Source: CAWDAQ01 sp963800325 | GTDB taxonomy: Bacteria > Actinomycetota > Actinomycetes > Actinomycetales > Dermatophilaceae | Direction: 5' to 3' | NCBI GenBank assembly: GCA_963800325.1 | Contig: CAWDAQ010000003.1 | Location: 372,001-436,000, forward strand | DNA: 64,000 bases | In this document: one piece after another, positions 1-9,512 of the stretch | Layout: every line of letters starts with the position of its first letter | Numbering within the stretch: position 1 is the stretch's first letter | Translations under genes and position numbers: made by a program | Notes under the pieces: model-generated | Told to the model about the DNA's origin: nothing | What the model saw: only the letters and a program-made list of their open reading frames with translations | Databases searched by the model: none

Positions 1-2303
1 TCGAGCACCTCGACCGCGGCCTTGCCGATGCCCGGGTGGAAGGTGTTGGTGAACGTGTCCGGCCACAGCACGACCTCGCCGCGCTCCCCGGTGCCGCGGG
101 GACCGCGCCGGGTCCACCACTGCTGGAGGGTCTCCTCGGCGAACAGCGGGACCTCGCGGTGCTCGAGCCCGGCGGCGTCCATCGCGAGCCGGTGGATCCC
201 GGGCAGGTGGCTGAGGGTGTTGGCGACGCGCCCGGCTCGGGCGCGGGTGACGAGTGAGGCGACCGCGGGCAGCCAGCCGAGGGCGTAGTGCGCCCGGGGC
301 CGCAGCCGGCCCTCGTAGTGGTGGGCGAGGAACTCGGCCTTGTACGTGGCCATGTCGACGTCGGCGGGGCAGTCGCTCTTGCAGCCCTTGCAGGACAGGC
401 AGAGGTCGAGGGCGTCGCGGACCTCCTCCGAGCGCCAGCCGCCGGTGACGGGACCGTCGCCGTGGCCGTTCAGCATCTCGAACAGCAGCCGGGCTCGTCC
501 CCGCGTGGAGTGCTCCTCCTCCCGGGTGACCTGGTAGCTCGGGCACATCACCGAGCCCCCGGAGTGGCTGTGCTGTCGGCACTTGCCGACGCCGACGCAC
601 CGGTTGGCCGCCTGGACGAAGGAGCCCTGGTCGTCGGGGTAGGTGAACCACAGGTCCTGCGGCGCGCTCGGGGCCCAGTGCCCGCCGAGGCGGAGCTGGC
701 CGTCCAGCGGGTTGGGGTCGACGACCTTGCCCGGGTTCATCCGGTTCGTGGGGTCGAAGACCCGCTTGACCTCCCCGAAGACGTGGACGAGGTCGCCGCC
801 GAACATCTTCCCCAGCAGCTCGCCCCGGGCCTGCCCGTCCCCGTGCTCGCCGGACAGCGACCCGCCGTAGGAGGTGACGAGGTCGGCGGCGCGCTCGAGG
901 AAGGCCCGGTAGGTCGCGACGCCCTGGCTCGTCGTCAGCTCGAACGGGATCCGGGTGTGGACGCAGCCCTGGCCGAAGTGCCCGTAGAGGCTGGGCCCGG
1001 CCTCCCCCGTGTAGCCGAACTCGTCGAACAGCCCGCGCAGGTCGCGCAGGTAGGACCCGAGCCGGTCGGGGTGGATCGCGGAGTCCTCCCAGCCGGGGTA
1101 GGTGTTCGTCCCGCCGGGCAGGTGCGCGGTCGCCCCGAGGCCGGACTCGCGGACCGCCCAGAGCCGCTCCTCGGCCTCCGGGTCGCTGAAGAACGCCGAC
1201 GACGGGGCGTGCTCGCCCCCGCACGCCGCGTCGACCATCGCCCGTGCCGCCGACTTCGTCTCCGCGGCGTCGTCGCCGGCGAACTGGACCATGAGGAACC
1301 CGGCCCCGCCCGGCAGGTCCTTCAGGGCCTCGGGGTTCATGTCCTTCAGCTGCTCGTCGTGGACGAGGTACCGGTCGACGCCCTCGAGCGCGACGGGCTC
1401 GTGCTCGAGGACCTGCGGGACGGCGTCGGCGGCGGCGAAGATGTCGTCGTAGCCGAGGACGACGAGGACCCGCTCGGAGAGCACGGGCACGAGCTCGAGC
1501 TCGGCGTGGAGCACGGTGACGAGGGTGCCCTCGCTGCCGACGAGCATGCCGGCGACGTCGAAGTGCTTCTCCGGGAGCAGCGAGTCGAGGTTGTAGCCCG
1601 AGACCCGACGGGGGATGTCGGGGTAGCGCCGGCGGATCTCGTCGCCGTGCCGGTCGCGCAGGTCCCGCAGCGAGCGGTACACCGCGGACCGGCGGTCGCC
1701 GTGCCGCTCGATCGCGGCGTACTCCTCGTCGCTGGTCTCCCCGCACGTGAACCGGGTTCCGTCGTAGAGCAGCACCTCGAGGGAGGCGATGTTGTCGACG
1801 ACCTTCCCGGTGCGCTGGGCCGACGCGCCGCACGAGTTGTTCCCGATCATCCCACCGAGGGTGCAGTTCGGGTGGGTCGAGGGCTGGGGGCCGTACCGCA
1901 GGCCGTGCTCGGCGAGGGCCGCGTTGAGGTCGTCGAGGACGATGCCCGGCTCGACGACGCAGGTGCGGGCCTGCGGGTCGACCGAGATGAGCCGGTTGCA
2001 GTACTTGGTCCAGTCGATGACGACGGCGGTGTTCGTGCACTGCCCCGCCAGGCTCGTCCCACCGCCGCGGGAGAGGACGGGCACGTCGTGCTCGCGGCAG
2101 ACCGCGACCGCCTCGACGCCGGCCTCGACGGTGCGCGGGACGACGACCCCGATCGGCACCTCCCGGAAGGCCGAGGCGTCGGTGGAGTAGGCGCCGCGGC
2201 TGCCCGCGTCGAACCGCACCTCCCCGTCGACCCGGCGGCGCAGGTCCTCCTCGAGCCCCTCGGCGGTCCCGGTCTCGGTGGCCGCGACGGTGGCGGTCGT
2301 CAT
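1..2303 (-). CDS. FAD-linked oxidase with Fe-S domain (D-lactate/2-hydroxyacid dehydrogenase type), 3' end missing
   Basis: About 767 residues are visible and the gene runs off the left edge. The N-terminal half is a PCMH-type FAD-binding domain: a pyrophosphate-binding GGGTSLAGQ stretch and later the GGMIGNNSCG motif. The middle is the FAD-oxidase C-terminal domain. Two cysteine clusters follow (CxxxxxC...C, then CLSCKGCKSDC), typical of a 4Fe-4S ferredoxin-like domain, and the cysteine-rich domain that usually follows is cut off. Family members oxidise D-lactate, D-2-hydroxyglutarate or glycolate and pass electrons to the membrane quinone pool; the substrate cannot be told from sequence. 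The start is the ATG at 2303, preceded by a GAGAGGA ribosome site. It is divergent from the S4 gene. Confidence 0.9.
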   Translation of the reverse strand, partial: MTTATVAATETGTAEGLEEDLRRRVDGEVRFDAGSRGAYSTDASAFREVPIGVVVPRTVEAGVEAVAVCREHDVPVLSRGGGTSLAGQCTNTAVVIDWTKYCNRLISVDPQARTCVVEPGIVLDDLNAALAEHGLRYGPQPSTHPNCTLGGMIGNNSCGASAQRTGKVVDNIASLEVLLYDGTRFTCGETSDEEYAAIERHGDRRSAVYRSLRDLRDRHGDEIRRRYPDIPRRVSGYNLDSLLPEKHFDVAGMLVGSEGTLVTVLHAELELVPVLSERVLVVLGYDDIFAAADAVPQVLEHEPVALEGVDRYLVHDEQLKDMNPEALKDLPGGAGFLMVQFAGDDAAETKSAARAMVDAACGGEHAPSSAFFSDPEAEERLWAVRESGLGATAHLPGGTNTYPGWEDSAIHPDRLGSYLRDLRGLFDEFGYTGEAGPSLYGHFGQGCVHTRIPFELTTSQGVATYRAFLERAADLVTSYGGSLSGEHGDGQARGELLGKMFGGDLVHVFGEVKRVFDPTNRMNPGKVVDPNPLDGQLRLGGHWAPSAPQDLWFTYPDDQGSFVQAANRCVGVGKCRQHSHSGGSVMCPSYQVTREEEHSTRGRARLLFEMLNGHGDGPVTGGWRSEEVRDALDLCLSCKGCKSDCPADVDMATYKAEFLAHHYEGRLRPRAHYALGWLPAVASLVTRARAGRVANTLSHLPGIHRLAMDAAGLEHREVPLFAEETLQQWWTRRGPRGTGERGEVVLWPDTFTNTFHPGIGKAAVEVL

Positions 2304-2401
2304 GGGCGTCCTCTCGTGCTCGGGGTCCCCCCGCCTGGGACAGCCGTGTGCGGACGACCGCGGGCGGGCTCTCCTTCCGCCTTACCCACGTGGGCGCTCC
2401 C

Positions 2402-2407
2402 TACACT
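2402..2407 (+). promoter_or_regulatory. -10 box of leaderless promoter for the S4 protein
   Basis: TACACT lies exactly 6 nt before the GTG start at 2414, so the predicted transcript begins at the start codon. No ribosome site is visible. This supports the 2414 start over the upstream in-frame ATG at 2348. Confidence 0.6.
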
Positions 2408-2413
2408 GGCCGG

Positions 2414-2647
2414 GTGGACGCCCCGACCGAGATCCCCATCAGCGACGACTCGATCCGGCTCGGCCAGCTGCTCAAGCTCGCCGGGGTGGTCGAGGACGGC
2501 GCCATGGCCCGCATGGTCATCGAGAACCGCGAGGTGACCGTCGACGGCGAGGTCTGCGAGCGCCGGGGCACCCGGATCCGGCCGGGAACGGTCGTCGGGT
2601 TCGAGGGGGAGCGGCTCACCGTCGTCACCGACGCCGCCGGCGCCTGA
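2414..2647 (+). CDS. S4 domain RNA-binding protein
   Basis: A 77-residue protein that is almost entirely one S4 RNA-binding fold: IRLGQLLKLAGVVEDG, then the helix-turn region with ENREVTVDGEVCERRGTRI, and a closing beta hairpin. It resembles the YbcJ/RlbA-type small S4 proteins, which associate with ribosomes or structured RNA; the precise target is unknown. The start at 2414 is chosen from the adjoining -10 box. It stands alone and is convergent with groEL, separated by a strong hairpin. Confidence 0.85.
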   Translation: MDAPTEIPISDDSIRLGQLLKLAGVVEDGAMARMVIENREVTVDGEVCERRGTRIRPGTVVGFEGERLTVVTDAAGA

Positions 2648-2710
2648 CCGCCCCGTCACCGACCCACGGCGGGCCACGACGACGACCCGCGACGACGCCG
2701 CCCGCGACGA

Positions 2711-2745
2711 CGACGGGCCGCCTCCCCGGGGGAGGCGGCCCGTCG
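2711..2745. terminator. Bidirectional terminator hairpin between the S4 gene and groEL
   Basis: CGACGGGCCGCCTCCCC (2711-2727) pairs perfectly with 2729-2745, a 17-bp GC-rich stem between two convergent genes. There is no U-tract, as is common in actinobacteria, so its action as a terminator is inferred from position and strength. Confidence 0.75.
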
Positions 2746-2795
2746 GGTCGCTGGTCGGGCGGGCTCAGCGGGTCGGCCGAGCGGGCCCTCCCGGC

Positions 2796-4409
<1,614 letters not shown>

Positions 4410-4470
4410 GTCAGTCCTCCCTGCTCACGCCGTGCGGCGTGGCGGACGGTGGGTGGGGCCGGAAGCAGCG

Positions 4471-4501
4471 ACCCCGGCCGCGGTCTGGCCGCGGCCGGGG
4501 T
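4471..4501 (-). other. Intercistronic hairpin between groES and groEL
   Basis: ACCCCGGCCGC (4471-4481) pairs with 4491-4501, and two further G-C pairs extend it to 13 bp with a 5-nt loop. It lies in the 119-nt groES-groEL spacer. It could attenuate read-through or mark an RNA-processing site; no U-tract follows. Confidence 0.6.
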
Positions 4502-4528
4502 GCGCTCACGGCTGACGGGGTGGGGTCG

Positions 4529-4822
4529 TCAGCCGACGACCGCGAGGACGTCGCGGGCGGAGAGGATGAGGTAGTCCTCGCCGCCGTGCTTGACCTCGGT
4601 GCCGCCGTACTTGCTGAAGATGACGCGGTCGCCGACGTTGACGTCGAGCGGGACGCGGTTGCCGTTGTCGTCGACACGGCCCGGGCCGACCGCGAGGACC
4701 TCGCCCTCCTGGGGCTTCTCCTTCGCGGTGTCCGGGATGACGAGACCGGAGGCCGTCGTCTGCTCAGCCTCGAGGGACTTGATGACGATGCGGTCCTCGA
4801 GCGGCTTGATGGAGACCGACAC
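4529..4822 (-). CDS. groES: Co-chaperonin GroES
   Basis: A 97-residue GroES with PLEDRIVIK near the N-terminus, the mobile-loop region around TTASGLVIPDTAKEKPQEG and the conserved YGGTEVKHGGEDYLIL strand near the C-terminus. It caps the GroEL ring during folding. The GTG start at 4822 is chosen because a strong GGGAGGAG ribosome site lies just upstream and the protein then begins VSVSIKPLEDR as in the family. It is the first gene of the heat-shock operon. Confidence 0.96.
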   Translation of the reverse strand: MSVSIKPLEDRIVIKSLEAEQTTASGLVIPDTAKEKPQEGEVLAVGPGRVDDNGNRVPLDVNVGDRVIFSKYGGTEVKHGGEDYLILSARDVLAVVG

Positions 4823-4920
4823 GATGGCTCCTCCCTGTTCGGGACTTCGGTAAGCGGAAGTGGACAGTGGGTGCGCCACGGAACCCATCGCCGTCGCGGG
4901 GGTCGAAGGACCCGGGGGCG

Positions 4921-4947
4921 CTGGCACTCACCTGTCGTGAGTGCCAA
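4921..4947 (-). promoter_or_regulatory. CIRCE operator 1 (HrcA site)
   Basis: An inverted repeat with the CIRCE architecture: CTGGCACTC (4921-4929), nine bases, GAGTGCCAA (4939-4947). CIRCE is the binding site of the heat-shock repressor HrcA. It lies downstream of the -10 box of the groES promoter. Confidence 0.85.
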
Positions 4948-4951
4948 GATG

Positions 4952-4981
4952 AATCTAGGACGACAGTTAGCACTCGGTCAA
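4952..4981 (-). promoter_or_regulatory. Promoter of groES-groEL
   Basis: Read on the minus strand, TTGACC (4981-4976) is a near-consensus -35 and TAGATT (4957-4952) the -10, 18 nt apart. The pair is sandwiched between and partly inside the two CIRCE boxes, which explains HrcA repression. Confidence 0.75.
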
Positions 4982-4993
4982 CTCGAGTGCCAG
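4967..4993 (-). promoter_or_regulatory. CIRCE operator 2 (HrcA site)
   Basis: TTAGCACTC (4967-4975), nine bases, GAGTGCCAG (4985-4993). The left half matches the CIRCE consensus exactly. It overlaps the -35 box of the groES promoter. Confidence 0.9.
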
Positions 4994-5017
4994 ATCCGGC
5001 GGGTCGGGGATCGCCGG

Positions 5018-6271
5018 TCAGAAGAGGGGGTGCAGCGGCCGCAGGACGAGCTCGGCGGCCTTGCGGGCCAGTGCCCGCTCCTCCCACTCCTGCAGGGTGA
5101 GCGGGCGGCAGTTCGTCAGGTCGGCCTCGAAGACCCGCTCCATGTGGGCGGCCTGCCCCGGGTCGTCGATCTCGAGGTTGATCTCGTAGTTGCCGAACAG
5201 CGACAGGCGATCGATGTTCGCGGTCCCGACCGTGGTCCACCGGCCGTCGACCACGGCGGTCTTCGCGTGCACCATGGCGCCCTGGAACAGGTGGATCTCG
5301 ACGCCGCCGCGAAGGAGCTCGGTGTAGTAGCCGCGGGCGATCCAGTCGGCGAGCACGTGGTTGGAGAACTCCGGGGTGACGAGCTTGACGTCGACGCCGC
5401 GGCGGGCGGCGTGGATGAGAGCACCGAGGATCTCGGCGTCGGGGATGAAGTAGGCCTGCGTGATCCACACCCGCGTCGTCGCCCGGTCGATGGCCTCGAG
5501 GTAGACCCCGCGGACCGGGAAGAGCATCCGCCCGGGCGCGTTGCGTGCCGCGACGATGCGCGAGTCCCACGCCCGCGCGCCCTGGTCGGGCAGCGCGGGC
5601 AGCCGCCTGCCGTGGTACTCGTTCCAGAAGTCGACGAACGCGTTCTCGAGCTCCCAGACGGCGACGCCCTCGACCTTGACGTGGGTGTCCCGCCACGTCG
5701 TCGCGTAGAGCTCGCCGACGTTGTAGCCGCCGACGTAGCCGACCCGCCCGTCGACGACGAGGATCTTGCGGTGGTCCCGGCCGGAGCGGCGCAGGTTGAG
5801 CACGAGCATCCCGGGCCGGAAGGCGGGAAACGGGAGCACGTGGACCGAGTCGGGGAAGTGCTTGAACTCGCGCGGGACGACGAGGTTGGCGAACGCGTCG
5901 TAGACGATGTACACCTCGACGCCGCGGGCGGCGGCCGCGAGGAGGGCCTCCTTGAACGCGGCGCCGACGGCGTCGGACTTCCAGATGTAGCTCTCGAAGT
6001 AGATCCGCTCCGTCGCGGACCGGATGGCGGCGAGCATGTCGTCGTAGAGCTGCCGGCCGGAGGTGAAGGTCGTGACGCGGGACCCGGCGACCTCGGTGCT
6101 GACCGGGTCCACCCGGGGGAACTCCCCGCCGGGTGGGGAGCGGCGCTTGCGGACCGCGTCCACGGCGACGACGGTGGCCGCGACGGCGGCCTGGGTCACC
6201 AGGGCCGCCCCGGCGCCGAGCAGTGCGGTCCGGCGGACCACGCGACGGGCGACCCGGCGACGGGAGTGCAT
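5018..6271 (-). CDS. Phospholipase D/cardiolipin synthase family protein
   Basis: A 417-residue protein with two HKD motifs: HRKILVVDG (H167, K169) and HAKTAVVDG (H335, K337), each followed by the G-G/N stretch of the family. An N-terminal hydrophobic segment at about residues 14-38, after several arginines, suggests a membrane anchor or uncleaved signal. The two motifs form one active site that exchanges phosphatidyl groups, as in cardiolipin synthase; a nuclease or other phosphodiesterase role cannot be excluded. It is a single gene with its own leaderless promoter. Confidence 0.88.
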   Translation of the reverse strand: MHSRRRVARRVVRRTALLGAGAALVTQAAVAATVVAVDAVRKRRSPPGGEFPRVDPVSTEVAGSRVTTFTSGRQLYDDMLAAIRSATERIYFESYIWKSDAVGAAFKEALLAAAARGVEVYIVYDAFANLVVPREFKHFPDSVHVLPFPAFRPGMLVLNLRRSGRDHRKILVVDGRVGYVGGYNVGELYATTWRDTHVKVEGVAVWELENAFVDFWNEYHGRRLPALPDQGARAWDSRIVAARNAPGRMLFPVRGVYLEAIDRATTRVWITQAYFIPDAEILGALIHAARRGVDVKLVTPEFSNHVLADWIARGYYTELLRGGVEIHLFQGAMVHAKTAVVDGRWTTVGTANIDRLSLFGNYEINLEIDDPGQAAHMERVFEADLTNCRPLTLQEWEERALARKAAELVLRPLHPLF

Positions 6272-6277
6272 GGCTGC

Positions 6278-6283
6278 ACGCTA
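6278..6283 (-). promoter_or_regulatory. -10 box of leaderless promoter for the PLD-family gene
   Basis: TAGCGT on the minus strand, then GCAGCC and the ATG at 6271. The same 12-base string TAGCGTGCAGCC precedes the GTG of the NagZ-like gene at 9513. Confidence 0.6.
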
Positions 6284-6321
6284 CCGCCGGGTCCCCGCCG
6301 GGCCGGGCCCCAGGGGTGGGG

Positions 6322-6327
6322 GATGAT
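6322..6327 (+). promoter_or_regulatory. -10 box of leaderless promoter for the methyltransferase
   Basis: GATGAT, 6 nt before the GTG at 6334. It lacks the consensus T1 but keeps A2 and T6, and the spacing matches the other leaderless starts here. Confidence 0.45.
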
Positions 6328-6333
6328 GGCGCC

Positions 6334-7572
6334 GTGGACGTGGAGATGGTGCGCCGGCTGGGCTCGCCGGAGGGCCACGAGCTGCTCGCGACGCTGCCGG
6401 ACTACGCCGAGCAGGACGCTCTCGCCCTCGCCGAGCGGCTCCGGGCGGCGGGGCACCCGGCCGCACTCGTGGCGGCCGCACTGAGCCAGCAACGGCTGCG
6501 CTCGCGGGCCCGGGCGAAGTTCGGCGAGTTCGCCGACGGCATGCTCTACACCCCGGACGGGCTGGAGCAGGCGAGCCGGCTCGAGGTCGCCGCGGCCCAC
6601 GCCGGACGGTACGCCGCGGCGAGCCTGGCCACGGTCCACGACCTCGGCTGCGGCATCGGCAGCGACGCGATGGCGATGTCCTCGCTCGGGGTGACCGTCC
6701 ACGGCGTCGACGCCGACCCGGTCACCGCCGCCGTCGCCGACGTCAACCTGCGCCCCTGGCCGGACTCGCGGGCCCGGCCGGGCCGGGCGGAGGACGTGGA
6801 GCTGCCCCCGGACGCCGCCCGCGGCCGGGTCGGGGTGTGGCTCGACCCGGCCCGGCGCCTGCCCGGGGTGGCCGACGCGCGCGGCCGGACCCGGCGGGTG
6901 TTCCGCCTCGAGGACCTCTCGCCGTCGTGGGAGCACGTGCTCGCGGTCGCCGCGCTCGTGCCCGCGACCGGCGCCAAGCTCAGCCCGTCGCTGCCGCACG
7001 ACGTCCCGCCGCCCGGCACCGAGGCGCAGTGGACGTCGTGGAACGGCCAGCTGCTCGAGTGCGCCGTCTGGTGGGGCCCCCTCGCCGGGCGTCCCGGCCG
7101 GAGCGCCCGCGTGCTGCGCGCCGGGGCCGAGCCGGTCGTCCTCGGCGAGGACGCCGCCGACCCCGACCCCCCGGCCGCGCTCGGGCTCGCCTCGCTCGGC
7201 GCCTGGCTCTACGAGCCCGACCGCGCCGTCACCCGGGCGGGGCTGGTCGGGGCGGCGACGGCGCTGACGTCGGGCGCCGAGCTCGAGCCGGGGCTGGGGT
7301 ACGTCACCTCCGACCGCGAGCTCGACCTCGCCTGGGCGCGCCGCCACCGGGTCCGGGAGGTCATGCCCTTCAACGTCAAGCGGCTGCGGGCCTGGCTGCG
7401 CGAGCACGGCGTCACCGGGCTCACCGTGAAGAAGCGCGGCGTCCGGCTCGACGAGGACGCGCTGCGCCGTCAGCTGCGGGTCTCCTCCGGGGCCGGCTCG
7501 GGGACGAGCGCGACGGTCCTCCTCACCCGGGTGGCCGGCACCCGGGCCGCCCTCGTCCTCGACCCCGCCTGA
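6334..7572 (+). CDS. Class I SAM-dependent methyltransferase with THUMP-like C-terminal domain
   Basis: A 412-residue protein. The SAM-binding motif I DLGCGIGSD is at residues 103-111 and VHGVDADP follows as motif II. The C-terminal region (EVMPFNVKRLRAWLREHGV...LTVKKRGV) matches the THUMP-like domain that follows this methyltransferase type in actinobacteria. Its substrate is not known; RNA is a reasonable guess. The start is set by the -10 box 6 nt upstream. It is divergent from the PLD gene and convergent with ribokinase. Confidence 0.85.
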   Translation: MDVEMVRRLGSPEGHELLATLPDYAEQDALALAERLRAAGHPAALVAAALSQQRLRSRARAKFGEFADGMLYTPDGLEQASRLEVAAAHAGRYAAASLATVHDLGCGIGSDAMAMSSLGVTVHGVDADPVTAAVADVNLRPWPDSRARPGRAEDVELPPDAARGRVGVWLDPARRLPGVADARGRTRRVFRLEDLSPSWEHVLAVAALVPATGAKLSPSLPHDVPPPGTEAQWTSWNGQLLECAVWWGPLAGRPGRSARVLRAGAEPVVLGEDAADPDPPAALGLASLGAWLYEPDRAVTRAGLVGAATALTSGAELEPGLGYVTSDRELDLAWARRHRVREVMPFNVKRLRAWLREHGVTGLTVKKRGVRLDEDALRRQLRVSSGAGSGTSATVLLTRVAGTRAALVLDPA

Positions 7573-7597
7573 GCGCCCGGCACGTGCGTGGGCCGAC

Positions 7598-7649
7598 GCG
7601 TGCGTCCGCACGGATGGTCGCCCGGGCGACCGAGGTTGCGGACGCACGC
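7598..7649. repeat. Intergenic palindromic repeat, copy A (probable bidirectional terminator)
   Basis: The outer arm GCGTGCGTCCGCA (7598-7610) pairs with 7637-7649, and the inner GGTCGCCCGGGCGACC (7616-7631) is itself a perfect 16-nt palindrome. It sits between two convergent genes. The outer arm belongs to the same family as the four copies near 44.1-45.4 kb. Confidence 0.8.
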
Positions 7650-7657
7650 GGGGTGGC

Positions 7658-8485
7658 TCAGAGCTCGGGGTCGGGCTGGGCGCCGTCGCGTCGCACGGAC
7701 GCCGCCCCGGCGGCGAGCGCCGCGTCGAGGGCCGCCTCCCGGCCCTCGCCCCGGGCGAGGGCGGCGGCGAGGGCCCCGCAGAAGGCGTCGCCGGCACCGG
7801 TGGTGTCGCGGACCTCGTCGACCTCGACGACCGGCCCGGTGCGTGGTCGGCCGTCCCACGCGGCGCCGCCGGCACCGAAGGTGACGAGCACCGAGCCCGG
7901 CACGGCGCCGGAGTCGGCGAGCTGGAGCGCCTCGTGCTCGTTCGTCACGGCGGGGTCGGCGAGCGCGAGGACGTCCGGCGGCAGCGGGGCGTAGGGGGCG
8001 AGGTTGAGCACGACCCGGGCGCCGGCGGCCGCGGCCCGCCGGACCGCCTCCCCGACGACGTCGAGGGGCACCTCGAGCTGGGCGAGGAGGACGTCCCCGG
8101 GTCCGAGCGCCGCGGCCGGGTCGAGCTCGGGGCGGCCGAGGGAGGCGTTCGCGCCGGGGACGACGACGATGGTGTTCTCGCCCTCGTCGTCGACGGCGAC
8201 CCACGCCTGCCCGGTGGGGCCGGGGACGGTCCGGAGGGCGGAGGTGGCGACCCCGCGGGCGCGCAGCCGCTCGCGGGTGTCGCGGCCCGCGGCGTCGTCG
8301 CCGACGCACCCGGCGAGGGCGACCTCGGCGCCGGCGGCCGCGGCGGCCACCGCCTGGTTGGCGCCCTTGCCCCCGGCGAGCCGGCGCAGGCCCTCCCCGA
8401 GGACGGTCTCCCCCGGCCGGGGGTGGCGGCGCACCCGGGTGACGAGGTCGACGTTGACCGACCCGAGGACGAGGACGCGCCCCAT
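7658..8485 (-). CDS. rbsK: Ribokinase (PfkB-family carbohydrate kinase)
   Basis: A 275-residue PfkB kinase. It has the N-terminal VNVDLVTRV strand, the substrate-binding GGKGANQAVAAAAAG motif of ribokinases and the catalytic DTTGAGDAF at residues 227-235, whose aspartate is the base. It phosphorylates ribose at O5. The ATG at 8485 overlaps the stop of the nucleoside hydrolase gene (TGATG). The pair fits a salvage route in which the hydrolase frees ribose and this kinase activates it. Confidence 0.92.
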   Translation of the reverse strand: MGRVLVLGSVNVDLVTRVRRHPRPGETVLGEGLRRLAGGKGANQAVAAAAAGAEVALAGCVGDDAAGRDTRERLRARGVATSALRTVPGPTGQAWVAVDDEGENTIVVVPGANASLGRPELDPAAALGPGDVLLAQLEVPLDVVGEAVRRAAAAGARVVLNLAPYAPLPPDVLALADPAVTNEHEALQLADSGAVPGSVLVTFGAGGAAWDGRPRTGPVVEVDEVRDTTGAGDAFCGALAAALARGEGREAALDAALAAGAASVRRDGAQPDPEL

Positions 8486-9477
8486 CACGCTCCCCCCACG
8501 GTGTCGAGCCAGAGCCGGGCGGCCCGGGGGCCGTCGACCGCGAGGGCGACGTCGACGAGGGCGGGGGCCTCGCGGTGCGGGTCGTGGGCGATGTCGCCCT
8601 CCCAGGCGCGGCGGTCGACGACGGTCCGGCCGCGGGTCCACCTGCCGGCGAGCTCGACCCGGACCGGCAGCCGGGCCACCTCGAGCAGGCTCGGGTCGAG
8701 GACGGCGCAGACGGCACCCGCGTCGCCGATGGTCGCGTCGTCACCACCGGACCGGTCGCACTGGTGGAGCACGAGCCGTCCGGCGAGCCGGGACGCGGCC
8801 CGGCCTCCAGCGGCCGCGAGCCGCTCGGCCTCGGCGCGCGCGACGCGGGGGCCGGAGAAGACGTCGAGGCCGTACATCGTCACGGGCACCCCGTGCTCGG
8901 CGCACGCGTCGAGCACGACGGCCGCGGCCTCGGGGTCGTGGAAGACGTTGAACTCCGCGGACGCGGTCGCGTTGCCGACGTCGGCGGCGCCGCCCATGAG
9001 GACGACCCGGCCGAGGGCGGCGAACGCCGACGGGTGGGTCCGGGCGAACAGGGCGACGTTCGTCAGGGGCGCGAGCGGGACGAGGGTCACCGGGTCCCCC
9101 GCGCCCGCCCCCTCGCGGGCCGCGTCGGCGAGGAGCTCGACCGCGTGGCGCGGGTCGGGACCGCGGGTCGCGGTGTCCGGGGCGGGCCAGCCGAGGTCGC
9201 CCATCCCGTCCCGGCCGTGGACGTGTCGCGCCGGCCGGGGCGGGTCCAGCAGCGGCCGCTCGGCCCCGGCGGCGACGGGCACGTCGTCGCGGCCGGCGGC
9301 GCCGAGCGCGGTGAGGGTGTTCCGCACGACGTCGCCGAGGGCCGCGTTGCCGGCGACGCAGCTCACCCCGACGAGGTCGAGGCCGGGGTGGAGCCCGGCC
9401 AGGAGCAGGGCGCAGGCGTCGTCGACGCCGGTGTCGACGTCGAGGACGACCCGGGTCGTCGCGTCACGGGGAGGCAC
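8485..9477 (-). CDS. Inosine/uridine-preferring nucleoside hydrolase family
   Basis: A 330-residue protein with the N-terminal Ca2+-binding signature DVDTGVDDA at residues 13-21 and a downstream VTLVPLAPLTNVALF segment typical of the family. It splits ribonucleosides into base and ribose. The GTG start at 9477 lies 8 nt after a TACGCT box (9491-9486, minus strand). It overlaps ribokinase by the TGATG junction, forming a two-gene ribonucleoside salvage operon. Confidence 0.92.
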   Translation of the reverse strand: MPPRDATTRVVLDVDTGVDDACALLLAGLHPGLDLVGVSCVAGNAALGDVVRNTLTALGAAGRDDVPVAAGAERPLLDPPRPARHVHGRDGMGDLGWPAPDTATRGPDPRHAVELLADAAREGAGAGDPVTLVPLAPLTNVALFARTHPSAFAALGRVVLMGGAADVGNATASAEFNVFHDPEAAAVVLDACAEHGVPVTMYGLDVFSGPRVARAEAERLAAAGGRAASRLAGRLVLHQCDRSGGDDATIGDAGAVCAVLDPSLLEVARLPVRVELAGRWTRGRTVVDRRAWEGDIAHDPHREAPALVDVALAVDGPRAARLWLDTVGGA

Positions 9478-9500
9478 GGCGCCCGAGCGTAGTCCCCGGG

Positions 9501-9506
9501 TAGCGT
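9501..9506 (+). promoter_or_regulatory. -10 box of leaderless promoter for the NagZ-like lipoprotein
   Basis: TAGCGT, then GCAGCC and GTG at 9513. The opposing TACGCT for the nucleoside hydrolase is 10 bp away on the other strand. Confidence 0.6.
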
Positions 9507-9512
9507 GCAGCC

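Noticed and set aside
288..2537. Long plus-strand open frame of 749 codons
   Set aside because: It is antisense to the FAD/Fe-S oxidase, whose minus-strand translation carries clear domains. High GC leaves antisense frames open.
4810..4927. A longer GroES starting at 4927
   Set aside because: The extra N-terminus would span CIRCE 1; the GTG at 4822 has a strong ribosome site and the family N-terminus.
7573..7657. A small RNA gene
   Set aside because: The palindrome lies between convergent genes and belongs to a repeat family; a terminator is the simpler reading.
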